Shown: positions 1 to 7,671, counted from the first letter of the stretch. The stretch is DNA of 22,675 bases from Holophagaceae bacterium UBA1801 (GCA_002319925.1 DCFP01000108.1:29671-52345), one strand, 5' to 3'. Translations and numbers: made by a program. Notes: generated by a model not told the origin, from the letters alone.

Positions 1-705
1 ATCGATCCCTTCCAGGGCACCGTGGCCGCCCAGTTCGCGGCGAAGGAACTCAAGCTCAAGACCGCCGCCATCGTCTACGACGTGGGCTCCGACTACTCCT
101 CCTTCCTCGGCAAGTACTTCACCGAGGAATTCGAGAAGCAGGGGGGCAAGGTGGTGGCCAGCGAGGCCTTCCGCTCCGGCGAACTGGATTTCCGCGCCAT
201 CCTGGGCAAGATCAAGGGCAGCAAGCCCGACATGCTGTTCATTCCCACCCAGCAGAAGGAAGCGTCCCTCATCATGAAGCAGGCCGCCGATCTCGGCATG
301 AAGCCCGCCTTCATGGGCGGCGACGGCTGGGCGAGCCCGGACCTGGTTCCCCTCTCCGGTGGCGCGGCAGAAGGCTCCTTCTTCGTGAACATCGCCAGCC
401 TCGAAGACCCGGACATCCAGGGCTTCGTGTCCGAGTACAAGGCCAAATACAATGCTGAGCCGGTGATGCCGAACCCCGTGATGGCGCTGGATGCCCTCTA
501 CACCATCATCGATGCCATCCAGAAGACCAACAGTACGGATCCCGCCAAGCTCACGGCCCAGATCGCGCAGACCAAGGATGTCCAAGGTCTCTCCGGCAAG
601 GTGACCCTCGATCCTGCCACGCACAACCCCCTGAACAAGCCCGCCATCATCCAGCAGGTAAAGGACGGGAAGATCGTGTTCAAGACCAAGTTCGTCACGC
701 AGTAG
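1..705 (+). CDS. livJ: Branched-chain amino acid ABC transporter, periplasmic substrate-binding protein (3' part)
   Basis: The reading frame is open from base 1, so the signal peptide and N-terminal lobe lie outside the window; 234 codons remain. The visible part has the type I periplasmic binding fold of the LivJ/LivK family. It opens with a segment reading DPFQG, followed by 'AAIVYDVGSDYSS', 'KPDMLFIPTQQKEA' and 'FMGGDGWASPDL', and ends in a C-terminal strand 'KDGKIVFKTKF' typical of these proteins. The family binds Leu/Ile/Val or related amino acids in the periplasm and delivers them to the LivHM permease. The permease and both ATPase genes follow on the same strand, which supports the assignment. 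The true ligand cannot be read from the sequence; the downstream sulfur-amino-acid genes leave methionine or other hydrophobic amino acids open. Confidence 0.88.
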   Translation: MDPFQGTVAAQFAAKELKLKTAAIVYDVGSDYSSFLGKYFTEEFEKQGGKVVASEAFRSGELDFRAILGKIKGSKPDMLFIPTQQKEASLIMKQAADLGMKPAFMGGDGWASPDLVPLSGGAAEGSFFVNIASLEDPDIQGFVSEYKAKYNAEPVMPNPVMALDALYTIIDAIQKTNSTDPAKLTAQIAQTKDVQGLSGKVTLDPATHNPLNKPAIIQQVKDGKIVFKTKFVTQ

Positions 706-715
706 AGGACAGAAA

Positions 716-828
716 ATCACCACGGAGGCACGGAGGAAAAGCGGCAAGAGCAGAGATTCGGATGGTGGTGTGGATACTCCTTCATAGGTCTTCTTGCTTG
801 TCGGTGCGCTCCGTGTCTCCGCGGTGAT
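716..828. repeat. Palindromic intergenic repeat element, copy 1 (MITE/REP-like)
   Basis: The spacer between livJ and livH is bounded by inverted arms. The left arm is TCACCACGGAGGCACGGAGG (717-736). The right arm at 808-827 is its reverse complement at 17 of 20 positions, and one more A-T pair closes the ends at 716/828. The left arm contains two tandem copies of CACGGAGG (721-728 and 729-736). No credible ORF lies inside. The ends resemble those of the element at 5674-5844 (shared end roughly CACCRCRGAG), so the two appear to be copies of one dispersed family. It could be a non-autonomous mobile element or a REP-type palindrome; no target-site duplication is obvious. Confidence 0.7.
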
Positions 829-837
829 CCCTTCCCT

Positions 838-843
838 GAGGAG
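838..843 (+). promoter_or_regulatory. Ribosome binding site fixing the TTG start of livH
   Basis: GAGGAG at 838-843 is a strong Shine-Dalgarno match placed 5 nt before TTG at 849. No in-frame ATG lies close by upstream, so this site decides the start. It lies just outside the right end of the repeat element. Confidence 0.7.
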
Positions 844-848
844 TTCCC

Positions 849-1721
849 TTGTTCATCCAAACCCTGCTGACCGGCCTCGCCATTGGTGGAATCTACGCCC
901 TCATGGCGGTGGGCTACTCCCTCGTCTTCAGCATCCTCAACTTCAGCAACTTCGCCTACGGCTCCATCATCATGCTGGGTGCCTATATCGGCTATTACGC
1001 CATGGTGAAGCTGGGGATGCCGGTTGGGGTGTCCATCATCGTGTCGATCCTGGGTTCGGCCACGCTTTGCTACTTGAACGAACGGCTCGCCTATAGTCCC
1101 CTCAGGAAGCGGAGGGCCTCGTCCCTCTTCTTCATGATCAGCGCCATGGGCACGTCCATATTTCTGGAGAATCTCGTCTACGCGACCATCGGAGCAAGGT
1201 TCTACAGCTTTCCCGAGCTGTTCAAGACGCACAACCTCGCCTTCGGCGGGATTTCCATCGGGCTGCTGGACGTGTTCGCGATAGCTTTCTCCTTCTGCGC
1301 GATCATGAGCCTCAACCTCTTCCTGCAGCGCAGCCGGACGGGCATCGCCATCCGCGCCGCGTCCTACGACATCGACGTGTGCATGCTCAATGGCGTGAAC
1401 ATCACTGCCCTCATCGGTCTCGTGTTCGGCTTCGCGGGCGCGCTCGCCGGAATCTCCGGCATGTTCCTGGGGATGAAGTACATCGTGTACCCGACCATGG
1501 GTTGGATCACGGCCAAAGCCTACATCGCCGCGGTCATCGGCGGCCTGGGCAGTCTTCCGGGAGCGGTGGTGGGCGGCGTGCTTCTCGGCGTGCTGGAGAC
1601 CTTCGTTTCCGCGTACGTCTCCTCAGTCGTGCGTGATGTGTTTAGTTTTTCCTTGCTCGTGCTGCTTCTGATGGTGATGCCCACCGGCCTCTTCGGCCGG
1701 TTCCTCGAGGAAAAGGTGTAG
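849..1721 (+). CDS. livH: Branched-chain amino acid ABC transporter permease LivH
   Basis: This is a 290-residue inner-membrane permease, the usual LivH length. The N-terminus 'GLAIGGIYALMAVGYSLVF' is the family signature, and the C-terminal half carries 'AAVIGGLGSLPGAVVGGVLLG', the segment that contacts the ATPase. Long hydrophobic stretches fit 8 or more membrane spans. With LivM it would form the channel receiving substrate from the binding protein. The start is an unusual TTG at 849, backed by GAGGAG 5 nt upstream; later ATGs would remove the first membrane segment. It is separated from livJ by the repeat at 716-828 and is followed by livM after 3 bp, so livHMGF is a compact unit. Confidence 0.93.
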   Translation: MFIQTLLTGLAIGGIYALMAVGYSLVFSILNFSNFAYGSIIMLGAYIGYYAMVKLGMPVGVSIIVSILGSATLCYLNERLAYSPLRKRRASSLFFMISAMGTSIFLENLVYATIGARFYSFPELFKTHNLAFGGISIGLLDVFAIAFSFCAIMSLNLFLQRSRTGIAIRAASYDIDVCMLNGVNITALIGLVFGFAGALAGISGMFLGMKYIVYPTMGWITAKAYIAAVIGGLGSLPGAVVGGVLLGVLETFVSAYVSSVVRDVFSFSLLVLLLMVMPTGLFGRFLEEKV

Positions 1722-1724
1722 CGC

Positions 1725-2597
1725 ATGAGCCAATACTTTTCCGGCATCCTCTCGTTGGGTCTCATCTACGTCATCGCCACGGTTGGGCTCGCCATCTTCA
1801 CGGGTTTCACAGGCCTGTTCTCCCTCGGACACGCGGCCTTCTTCGCCATTGGCGCATACACCGCGGCGATCCTGACCTACTTCTATGGCGTGAATTTCTA
1901 TCTGGCTTTGCTGGCGGCTGCCGCTGCCAGCGGGCTCGTGGGATTACTCATCGGCTATCCCACCCTCAAAGCCAAGCTGCGGACGGACTACTTCGCCATC
2001 GCGACCCTTGGATTCGGTGAGGCGACCCGCGTGCTGCTCGAGAACCTGCCCATCACCCAGGGCGCCCGCGGGCTTCCCGGCATCGCAAACTATACGTCAC
2101 TGCCGGTCATCCTGGCGGTCGCCGCGGTGGTCATCTGGATCGCCTGGAACTTCACGCATTCCCGGCATGGACGCGCGGCCATCGCCATCCGCGAAGATTT
2201 CGTGGCCGCTGAAATGATGGGGGTCAACATCTTCCTGGGCCGCCTCCGTTCCCTGATTTTCAGCGCCGCCTGCGGCGGCATCGCCGGCGGCTTGTTCGCG
2301 CACTACTTCTGCTTCATCCAGCCTTCTATGTTCACGTCTTACATGTCCACGCAATTCACGGCCGCCGTGGTCGCGGGGGGCATGGGCAGCATCAGCGGTC
2401 CCGTCATGGCCGCGCTGATCTTCATCAGCGTCCCGGAGATACTGCGCATCGCCAACATCTGGCGGCTGGTGGCCTACGGGCTCCTGCTCGTCCTGATCAT
2501 GATCTTCCGCCCGCAGGGCCTCATGGGCTATCGCGAAATCTCCTTCGCCTTCGTGAAGAACTTCCTGGGCCGGCTCGGCAAGGGAGGCAAGGCATGA
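1725..2597 (+). CDS. livM: Branched-chain amino acid ABC transporter permease LivM
   Basis: This is a 290-residue second permease subunit. Family marks are 'GFTGLFSLGHAAFFAIGAY' near the N-terminus, 'LRTDYFAIATLGFGE' in the middle, the 'GRAAIAIREDFVAAEMMGVN' coupling region and 'AAVVAGGMGSISGPVMAA' near the C-terminus, ending in 'MIFRPQGLMG'. It is predicted to pair with LivH in the inner membrane. The start ATG lies 3 bp after the livH stop, and the stop overlaps the livG start in ATGA, so the genes are probably translationally coupled. At 290 residues it lacks the N-terminal extension of some larger LivM proteins. Confidence 0.93.
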   Translation: MSQYFSGILSLGLIYVIATVGLAIFTGFTGLFSLGHAAFFAIGAYTAAILTYFYGVNFYLALLAAAAASGLVGLLIGYPTLKAKLRTDYFAIATLGFGEATRVLLENLPITQGARGLPGIANYTSLPVILAVAAVVIWIAWNFTHSRHGRAAIAIREDFVAAEMMGVNIFLGRLRSLIFSAACGGIAGGLFAHYFCFIQPSMFTSYMSTQFTAAVVAGGMGSISGPVMAALIFISVPEILRIANIWRLVAYGLLLVLIMIFRPQGLMGYREISFAFVKNFLGRLGKGGKA

Positions 2598-3406
2598 ACA
2601 GCCTCACCGTGGCCGCGAAGACGAAACCCATGCTGGAACTCAAAGCCGTCTCGAAACGCTTCGGCGGCATCACCGCCTGCAAGGACATAAGCTTCGATCT
2701 GCAGCAGGGCCAGCTCATGGGCCTCATCGGCCCCAACGGCGCTGGCAAGACCACCGCCTTCAACCTCATCACCGGCGTGTACAAGTTGACGTCCGGCGCC
2801 GTCATCTTCAACGACCAGCTGATCACCGGCAGACGTCCCGACCAGATCGTCCGGATGGGCGTGGCCAGGACGTTCCAGAACATCCGGTTGTTCAAGAGAC
2901 TGAGCGTGGTGGACAACGTGTGCATCGCTCTGGACTGCCACGAGACCTATTTCCTGGGTTCTGCGTTCCTGCGCCTGGCTGGCGTCCGGCGCCGCGAGAA
3001 GGCCATTCGGGAGCAGGCTCTCGAATACCTGAATGCCGTGGGCCTGGAGAGCAAAGCTTACGCGCGGGCCGATTCGATGCCCTACGGCCTCCAGCGCAAG
3101 CTTGAGATAGCGAGGGCACTGGCCCTCAAGCCCAGGCTGCTGCTTCTCGACGAACCCGCGGCGGGCATGAATCCAGACGAGTCTCTGGAGCTTGCGGAAC
3201 TGATCCGGACTTTGCATCGCCGGTTCCAGCTGACCACGCTTCTGATCGAGCATCACATGGACGTGGTGATGGCGCTCTGCGAGAAGATCTACGTCATGAA
3301 TTTCGGGTTGAGGTTGGCGGAAGGCACGGCGGACGAGATCCAATCCGATCCGGAAGTCCTGAAGGCCTATCTCGGAGAGGGGTACAAGCGTGCTCAGCAT
3401 TCGTAA
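2594..3406 (+). CDS. livG: Branched-chain amino acid ABC transporter ATP-binding protein LivG
   Basis: This is a 270-residue cytoplasmic ATPase. It shows the Walker A motif GPNGAGKT, the Q-loop in 'ARTFQNIRLF', the LivG-type signature 'MPYGLQRKLEIARAL' in place of LSGGQ, the Walker B 'LLLLDEP', and the H-loop 'LLIEHHMDVV'. These are typical of the LivG half of the LivG-LivF heterodimer. The ATG overlaps the livM stop by 4 bp, and the 3' end overlaps livF by 17 bp. About 12 extra residues precede the domain start ('MLELKAVSKRFGG'), so an internal ATG is a possible alternative start. Confidence 0.94.
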   Translation: MNSLTVAAKTKPMLELKAVSKRFGGITACKDISFDLQQGQLMGLIGPNGAGKTTAFNLITGVYKLTSGAVIFNDQLITGRRPDQIVRMGVARTFQNIRLFKRLSVVDNVCIALDCHETYFLGSAFLRLAGVRRREKAIREQALEYLNAVGLESKAYARADSMPYGLQRKLEIARALALKPRLLLLDEPAAGMNPDESLELAELIRTLHRRFQLTTLLIEHHMDVVMALCEKIYVMNFGLRLAEGTADEIQSDPEVLKAYLGEGYKRAQHS

Positions 3407-4097
3407 CCTAAACGTCAAGTACGGCGAGATCCACGCCCTGCACGACATCAGCGTCGAGGTCGGCCAGGGCAGGGTCGTGGCCGTGGTCGGCGCCAATGGC
3501 GCGGGAAAAACGACGCTCATGACCACCCTCGCCGGGCTGCTCAGCCCCGCCTCCGGGGAGATCCTGTTCGAAGGCAAGGCGCTGCCCAAGGAAGCCTACA
3601 AGATCCTCGGCTGCGGAATCTGTCTGGTGCCTGAGCGCCGAAGGCTCTATGCCAACCTCACTGTCCGCGAGAACCTGCTCATGGGCGCCTACCTCCGCAA
3701 GGACAAGGCGGGTATCGCCGCGGACCTGGAGCGCATGTACGACCTGTTCCCCATCATGCGGGAACGCGTGAAGCAGTATGCCGGGACGCTGTCGGGCGGG
3801 GAGCAACAGATGGTAGCCATCGCCCGCGGCCTCATGTCGAGGCCCAAGATCCTGCTGCTGGACGAACCTTCACTGGGGCTCGCGCCGATCATGGTCCAGA
3901 CCATGTTCAAGGCGATCAAGGACATCAACGCAGAGGGTGTCACTGTGCTGCTGGCTGAACAGAACGCCTTCCAGGCCCTGGACATGGCCGATGAGGCCTT
4001 CGTGCTGGAAACCGGACATGTGCTCGTGGCCGGGACCGGCAAGGAATTGTTGGACAACCCGCTGGTCCAGAAAGCCTACCTCGGCGTCAAACACTAG
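3390..4097 (+). CDS. livF: Branched-chain amino acid ABC transporter ATP-binding protein LivF
   Basis: This is a 235-residue ATPase starting at GTG, inside the last 17 bp of livG and preceded by a GAGAGGGG purine run. It has Walker A 'GANGAGKTT', the LivF-type 'PERRRLYANLTVRENL' segment, the signature 'LSGGEQQMVAIARGL', Walker B 'ILLLDEPSLGLAP' and H-loop region 'LLAEQNAFQAL'. It energises the LivHM permease together with LivG. The length is that of canonical LivF (about 235). The glutaredoxin-like gene follows closely and may share the transcript. Confidence 0.94.
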   Translation: MLSIRNLNVKYGEIHALHDISVEVGQGRVVAVVGANGAGKTTLMTTLAGLLSPASGEILFEGKALPKEAYKILGCGICLVPERRRLYANLTVRENLLMGAYLRKDKAGIAADLERMYDLFPIMRERVKQYAGTLSGGEQQMVAIARGLMSRPKILLLDEPSLGLAPIMVQTMFKAIKDINAEGVTVLLAEQNAFQALDMADEAFVLETGHVLVAGTGKELLDNPLVQKAYLGVKH

Positions 4098-4114
4098 GAA
4101 TGGAGCATCCCCAC

Positions 4115-4390
4115 ATGAAGAAGATCTTCGTCTTTGGCAGCGTGCAGTGCCCCGATTGCATGGTCCTGAAAGAACTCCTGGAAAAGCATCAGATCCGGTA
4201 CTCGTTCGTGGATGTCCTGGACAGCCTCGGGAAGCTGAAGATGTTCCTGAAGTACCGCGATTCCCTTCCGGATTTCGAGGCGGTGAAGCAGAAGGGTTCC
4301 GTCGGCATCCCTTTCATCCTCGTGAATGATGGCGAGTGGACCAGCCTGGATGCGCCTTCCGAGGAACTCATCGCAAGGCTGAAGGACTGA
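4115..4390 (+). CDS. Glutaredoxin-like thiol-disulfide protein (CPDC motif)
   Basis: This is a 91-residue single-domain thioredoxin-fold protein. The first strand 'KKIFVFGSVQ' leads into the redox motif C-P-D-C (Cys12, Cys15), and 'SVGIPFILVND' supplies the cis-proline that faces it. The role inferred from the family is cytoplasmic thiol-disulfide exchange. The start at ATG 4115 has GGAG 9 nt upstream; an in-frame ATG at 4100 lacks a site. It lies 17 bp after livF and before three transsulfuration-family genes, so a link to cyst(e)ine or homocysteine redox handling is possible but unproven. Confidence 0.8.
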   Translation: MKKIFVFGSVQCPDCMVLKELLEKHQIRYSFVDVLDSLGKLKMFLKYRDSLPDFEAVKQKGSVGIPFILVNDGEWTSLDAPSEELIARLKD

Positions 4391-4445
4391 CTATTTAATC
4401 CAGTTTTTAGGAGACACTCACTTCGTCACCGTGAATTTTTAACCA

Positions 4446-4481
4446 TCGGATATCCAAGTCGAATGCGGCACGGTCATCCGA
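4446..4481 (+). promoter_or_regulatory. Small inverted repeat in the leader of the cystathionine lyase-like gene
   Basis: TCGGAT (4446-4451) and ATCCGA (4476-4481) are perfect complements around a 24-nt loop, ending 6 nt before the AGGAGG ribosome site at 4488-4493. A stem here could affect access to the site. The 110-bp leader does not match any SAM riboswitch that I can recognise, and a 6-bp stem can arise by chance. Confidence 0.2.
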
Positions 4482-4501
4482 GCCTGTAGGAGGTATTGTC
4501 C

Positions 4502-5647
4502 ATGAAAGCCACGCACAACAACGACACGCTGGTGCTCCACACCGGGAACGAGATCGACGGTCAGTTCGGCGCCCTCAGCATCCCCGTCTATCAGGTGTCC
4601 ACCTTTCTGCAGGATGCCGCAGGCAACACGAAGGGTTACGAATACTCACGCGCCGGCAACCCCACCCGTGATGCTCTGGAGAAGGCCTTCGCGGCCCTCG
4701 AACACGGCAAGCGGGCCAGCGCCTTTGGCTCGGGCCTCGCAGCCATCTCCGCAACCTTCATGCTCTGGAACACGGGCGATCATTTCGTGGTCTCCAATGT
4801 GGTCTATGGCGGCACGTACCGCCTCCTCACCAAGGTCCTGAACCGCATGGGCATCACCGCCACCTTCGTGGACACCGCGAACCTGGCGGCCATCGAGGCT
4901 GCGATCACCGACCGCACCAAGGGCATCTTCGTGGAAACGCCCACCAATCCGCTGATGGAAGTGGCCGACCTGGAAGCCATCGCGGGACTCTGCAAGCGCC
5001 GGAATCTGAAGATGATCGTGGACAACACCTTCATGAGCCCGTACTGGCAGAATCCACTGCTACTGGGTGCGGACATCGTGGTGCACAGCGCCACCAAGTA
5101 CCTGGGCGGCCATAGTGACGTGGTGGCAGGCCTGGTGGTGACGGCCACGGAGGAGCTGGGCGAAGAGGTCCACTTCATGCAGAAGGCCATGGGCGGCATT
5201 CTGGGACCCCAGGATTCCTGGCTGCTCATGCGCGGCATCAAGACCCTCAGCGTGCGCATGGAGAAGCACGAGCTCAACGCAAATGCCCTGGCCCAGTGGC
5301 TCTGCACCGTGCCCGACGTGAAGAGGGTCTACTACCCCGGCCTGGAGAGCCATCCCCAGCATGTCGTGGCGAAGAAGCAGGCCCGGGGCTTCGGCGGCAT
5401 GATCTCCTTCGAGCTGGCCGACTCCGCCACCGCGGACCGCTTCCTGAACCGTCTCCAGGTGATCACGCTGGCCATCAGCCTGGGCGGTGTGGAAAGCCTC
5501 ATCTGCTGCCCCGCCAAGACCACTCACGCTTCCGTTCCCGCCGACGTGCTGAACAGCCTGGGCGTCACGGACCGCCTCGTGCGGCTCTCCGTGGGCATCG
5601 AGAACGCCGAGGACCTGAAGGAGGACATCCTGCAGGCGCTGGCGTAA
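4502..5647 (+). CDS. Cys/Met metabolism PLP enzyme, cystathionine gamma-lyase-like
   Basis: This is a 381-residue fold-type I PLP enzyme of the transsulfuration family. The PLP lysine is Lys199 in 'VHSATKYLGGHSD'; the partner-subunit phosphate clamp is Tyr48/Arg50 in 'YEYSRAGNPTR'; the C-terminal carboxylate region is 'SLGGVESLICCPAKTTHAS' with 'RLVRLSVGIE'. Gly104 in 'VVYGGTY' occupies the position that is Cys in dedicated methionine gamma-lyases, favouring a cystathionine gamma-lyase or gamma-synthase type reaction. The start is ATG 4502 with AGGAGG 8 nt upstream; the in-frame TTG at 4496 is too close to that site. Methionine gamma-lyase or O-acylhomoserine sulfhydrylase activity cannot be excluded, because these enzymes are hard to separate by sequence. 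Confidence 0.87.
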   Translation: MKATHNNDTLVLHTGNEIDGQFGALSIPVYQVSTFLQDAAGNTKGYEYSRAGNPTRDALEKAFAALEHGKRASAFGSGLAAISATFMLWNTGDHFVVSNVVYGGTYRLLTKVLNRMGITATFVDTANLAAIEAAITDRTKGIFVETPTNPLMEVADLEAIAGLCKRRNLKMIVDNTFMSPYWQNPLLLGADIVVHSATKYLGGHSDVVAGLVVTATEELGEEVHFMQKAMGGILGPQDSWLLMRGIKTLSVRMEKHELNANALAQWLCTVPDVKRVYYPGLESHPQHVVAKKQARGFGGMISFELADSATADRFLNRLQVITLAISLGGVESLICCPAKTTHASVPADVLNSLGVTDRLVRLSVGIENAEDLKEDILQALA

Positions 5648-5673
5648 GGTCGACCAGCGTGTTTGGAAAAGCA

Positions 5674-5844
5674 CACCGCAGAGAGCGCAGAGAATTGAAA
5701 GAAAGAGCGCAGAGGAAAAGCAAAGAAAGCAAGGAGCAATGACACAACGGATCTTGCGCTGCGACGTGATGGCCATTCTTCTCTCATTTCTTTCCTTTCT
5801 TTTCTCAGCGCTCTTTCCTCACTTCCTTTGCGCTCTCTGCGGTG
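5674..5844. repeat. Palindromic intergenic repeat element, copy 2 (MITE/REP-like)
   Basis: This 171-bp element fills the spacer between the two PLP genes. Its ends are a perfect 16-bp inverted repeat: CACCGCAGAGAGCGCA (5674-5689) and TGCGCTCTCTGCGGTG (5829-5844). The interior continues the symmetry imperfectly: a purine-rich left half with AGAGCGCAGAGGAAAAG faces a pyrimidine-rich right half with CTTTTCTCAGCGCTCTTT, so the whole could fold into a long hairpin. The ends match those of the element at 716-828 in pattern. It ends 15 bp before the next gene's ribosome site and might act as an attenuator or mRNA-stability element. No coding content is seen. Confidence 0.75.
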
Positions 5845-5869
5845 AATCAGTTCCTTGCAGGAGTCCACG

Positions 5870-7132
5870 ATGCACAAATCCCCTTCGCGCCGAACCAGAC
5901 CGACTTCCTCCATGACCGTGGTGCCCCCGGGCACGCCTTCGGCCATGGGCTGGGCGCATCGGGACGGCGGCCTGGTCGCGGCCGGTAGCGGGACGCAATG
6001 CGTGCATGCGGGTACCTTGCCGGATCCCGCCTACGGATCCGTGACACCGCCCATCTATCAGACGAGCACCTTCGCCTACATGGATGTGCTCACCAGCGCG
6101 GGCTTCGAATACACGCGCACCAGCAATCCCACGCGCGCCTGCCTGGAGGATGGCATCGCCCTGCTGGAGGGTGGATGCGCGGCGGTTTGCACCAGCTCGG
6201 GCATGAGCGCTGCCTTGGTGGTCTTGAATCTGCTGGAAGCGGGAAGTCATGTTCTTTGTCCCATCGACTGCTACGGTGGGACTTTCCGGACCTTGGAACA
6301 TGCTCGCCGGACCTGCGGACTCGAGGTCACCTACCTCGAGATGGCGGACCTGGAGGCGGTGCGTGCCGCCCTGAGGCCCAACACGCGCATGATCTGGGCG
6401 GAGACGCCTTCGAATCCCTTGCTCCGTCTGCTGGATCTCAAGGCCCTCTCCGGAATCGCGAAATCCATCGATGCGTTGCTGGTGGTGGACAACTCCTTCC
6501 TCTCACCCGTCTTCCAGAGACCCTTCGCGTGGGGGGCGGATCTGGTGATGCATAGCACCAGCAAGTACCTGAACGGCCACAGCGATGTTATCGGCGGGGC
6601 CGTGGTGGCCGCGCGCGAGCGCGAAGATCTCGCCCAGCGTTTGGCCACCCTCAACAAGACCCTGGGCACCAGTCAGAGCCCCCACGACTGCTTCCTCGTC
6701 CTGCGCGGCCTCAAGACCCTGCACCTGCGCATGAAAGCCCACGAAGCCAATGCCATTGCCTTGGCCAAGTTCCTGGCTGGTCATCCCGCCGTGGCCGTAG
6801 TGAATTATCCGGGCCTTTCCTCGCATCCGCAGCACACCCTGGCCAGGCGGCAACAGTTGGGCTTCGGCGGCATGCTCAGCTTCGAGCTGAAGAATTCCTC
6901 GTCAGTCGCCGTGTCACGTTTTCTCCGCGCCTTGAGGTGGTTCACCATGGGCGAGAGTCTCGGCGGCGTGGAAAGTCTGGTAGCCCAGCCCGCCACCATG
7001 AGCCACGCTTCCATGACGCCCGAAATCCGTGCCCATGCAGGCATCCGGGACGGGCTGATCCGCCTTTCGGTGGGCCTCGAGGACCAGGCCGACCTGATCG
7101 AGGATTTGCAGCAGGCGCTTGAGCAAGAGTGA
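5870..7132 (+). CDS. Cys/Met metabolism PLP enzyme, cystathionine gamma-synthase-like
   Basis: This is a 420-residue transsulfuration-family PLP enzyme. Key features are the Tyr/Arg clamp 'FEYTRTSNPTR', the PLP lysine Lys232 in 'MHSTSKYLNGHSDVIGG', and a C-terminus 'FTMGESLGGVESLVAQPATM' followed by 'SHASMTPEIRAHAGI', close in style to E. coli MetB ('AESLGGVESL...ATMTHAGM'). The predicted reaction is condensation of an activated homoserine with cysteine to cystathionine; gamma-lyase activity is an alternative. The first 40 or so residues, rich in Ser/Pro/Arg, precede the conserved start 'GTQCVHAG' and are an unusual extension. ATG 5870 is chosen because GGAG lies 6 nt upstream. The 3' end lies 8 bp from the lysR relic. 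Confidence 0.85.
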   Translation: MHKSPSRRTRPTSSMTVVPPGTPSAMGWAHRDGGLVAAGSGTQCVHAGTLPDPAYGSVTPPIYQTSTFAYMDVLTSAGFEYTRTSNPTRACLEDGIALLEGGCAAVCTSSGMSAALVVLNLLEAGSHVLCPIDCYGGTFRTLEHARRTCGLEVTYLEMADLEAVRAALRPNTRMIWAETPSNPLLRLLDLKALSGIAKSIDALLVVDNSFLSPVFQRPFAWGADLVMHSTSKYLNGHSDVIGGAVVAAREREDLAQRLATLNKTLGTSQSPHDCFLVLRGLKTLHLRMKAHEANAIALAKFLAGHPAVAVVNYPGLSSHPQHTLARRQQLGFGGMLSFELKNSSSVAVSRFLRALRWFTMGESLGGVESLVAQPATMSHASMTPEIRAHAGIRDGLIRLSVGLEDQADLIEDLQQALEQE

Positions 7133-7140
7133 GATCGGAA

Positions 7141-7647
7141 CTAACAGCACGCGACGTTCACCTGGTATGGAAGCGAGATCGAGAATGACTGAAGCTCCAA
7201 CCTTTTTGTTGCATGAGCCAGCGTCATCAAGGGATTCACGGTGGCAGTACCGATTCCTTACTGCACCATGGCCCATGCGGGACGGCGCGACCCGTTTTCG
7301 CGATCATCCGCGGAGCCACGCCAACCTGGAGAAAGATGTCGTCGATCTGCACCCGGCCGGGCTCCAGGTGAGAGAGGCTGTTGAAAGGCGGGACCTTGGA
7401 ATCGGTTGACTTCAGCCTCCGCTTGGTTGGGAAGGAATGGCTCGCTGGAAGTGCGCAGATTTCATCGGCCGCCAGCGGAGACTCGAGATGGGTGACCGAA
7501 GGAGGTATTGCCTCACTCGTCCCTTCATCTAGACAACCCCGTGCTTGCGGTGGGTTGTGACGCGTTCCTCGTGACCGCGATCGGGGTGATGCATCCGGCC
7601 GTCATGATCGCCCGGAACGCCTCGCTGCAGCGGCCTTCGATGCTCAT
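7141..7647 (-). pseudogene. lysR: Decayed LysR-type regulator, divergent from lysA
   Basis: The 599-bp spacer upstream of lysA carries fragments of a LysR-type activator on the - strand in several frames. From ATG at 7647, 'EAFRAIMTAGCIT' plus 'NASQPTAS' correspond to the helix-turn-helix of E. coli LysR ('FHAVMTAGSLTEAA...TSQPTVS') and end at a stop at 7525-7527. A second frame gives 'LAADEICALPASHSF' and 'DDIFLQVGVAPRMIAKTG', like the LysR effector domain ('LDEVCVLPPGHPL', 'RRMIVETHS'), ending at 7236. A third gives 'AMVQ', a stop, then 'GIGTATVNPLM' and 'SFSISLPYQVNVA', matching 'AMVRAGVGISVVNPLTA' and 'RRFSIAVPFTVS'. About 100 central residues and the C-terminal tail are missing. In E. 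coli lysR is likewise divergent from lysA and activates it. The E. coli comparison is from memory. Confidence 0.82.
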
Positions 7648-7671
7648 ATCAGGATTGAATGGTGTCGGTAA

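Noticed and set aside
4496..4501. TTG start two codons before ATG 4502
   Set aside because: It lies only 2 nt after the AGGAGG site, too close for initiation, whereas ATG 4502 has ideal spacing.
4391..4501. SAM-type riboswitch before the cystathionine lyase-like gene
   Set aside because: Only one 6-bp stem is visible and the conserved SAM-I or SAM-II core was not recognised.
7119..7409. 96-codon + strand frame overlapping the end of the gamma-synthase-like gene
   Set aside because: It is antisense to the lysR relic and its product has no recognisable motif.
7501..7515. AGGAGGTATTG on the + strand, identical to the ribosome site region at 4488
   Set aside because: It is not followed by a start of any credible gene and is explained as the reverse complement of a Leu/Pro-coding part of the lysR relic.
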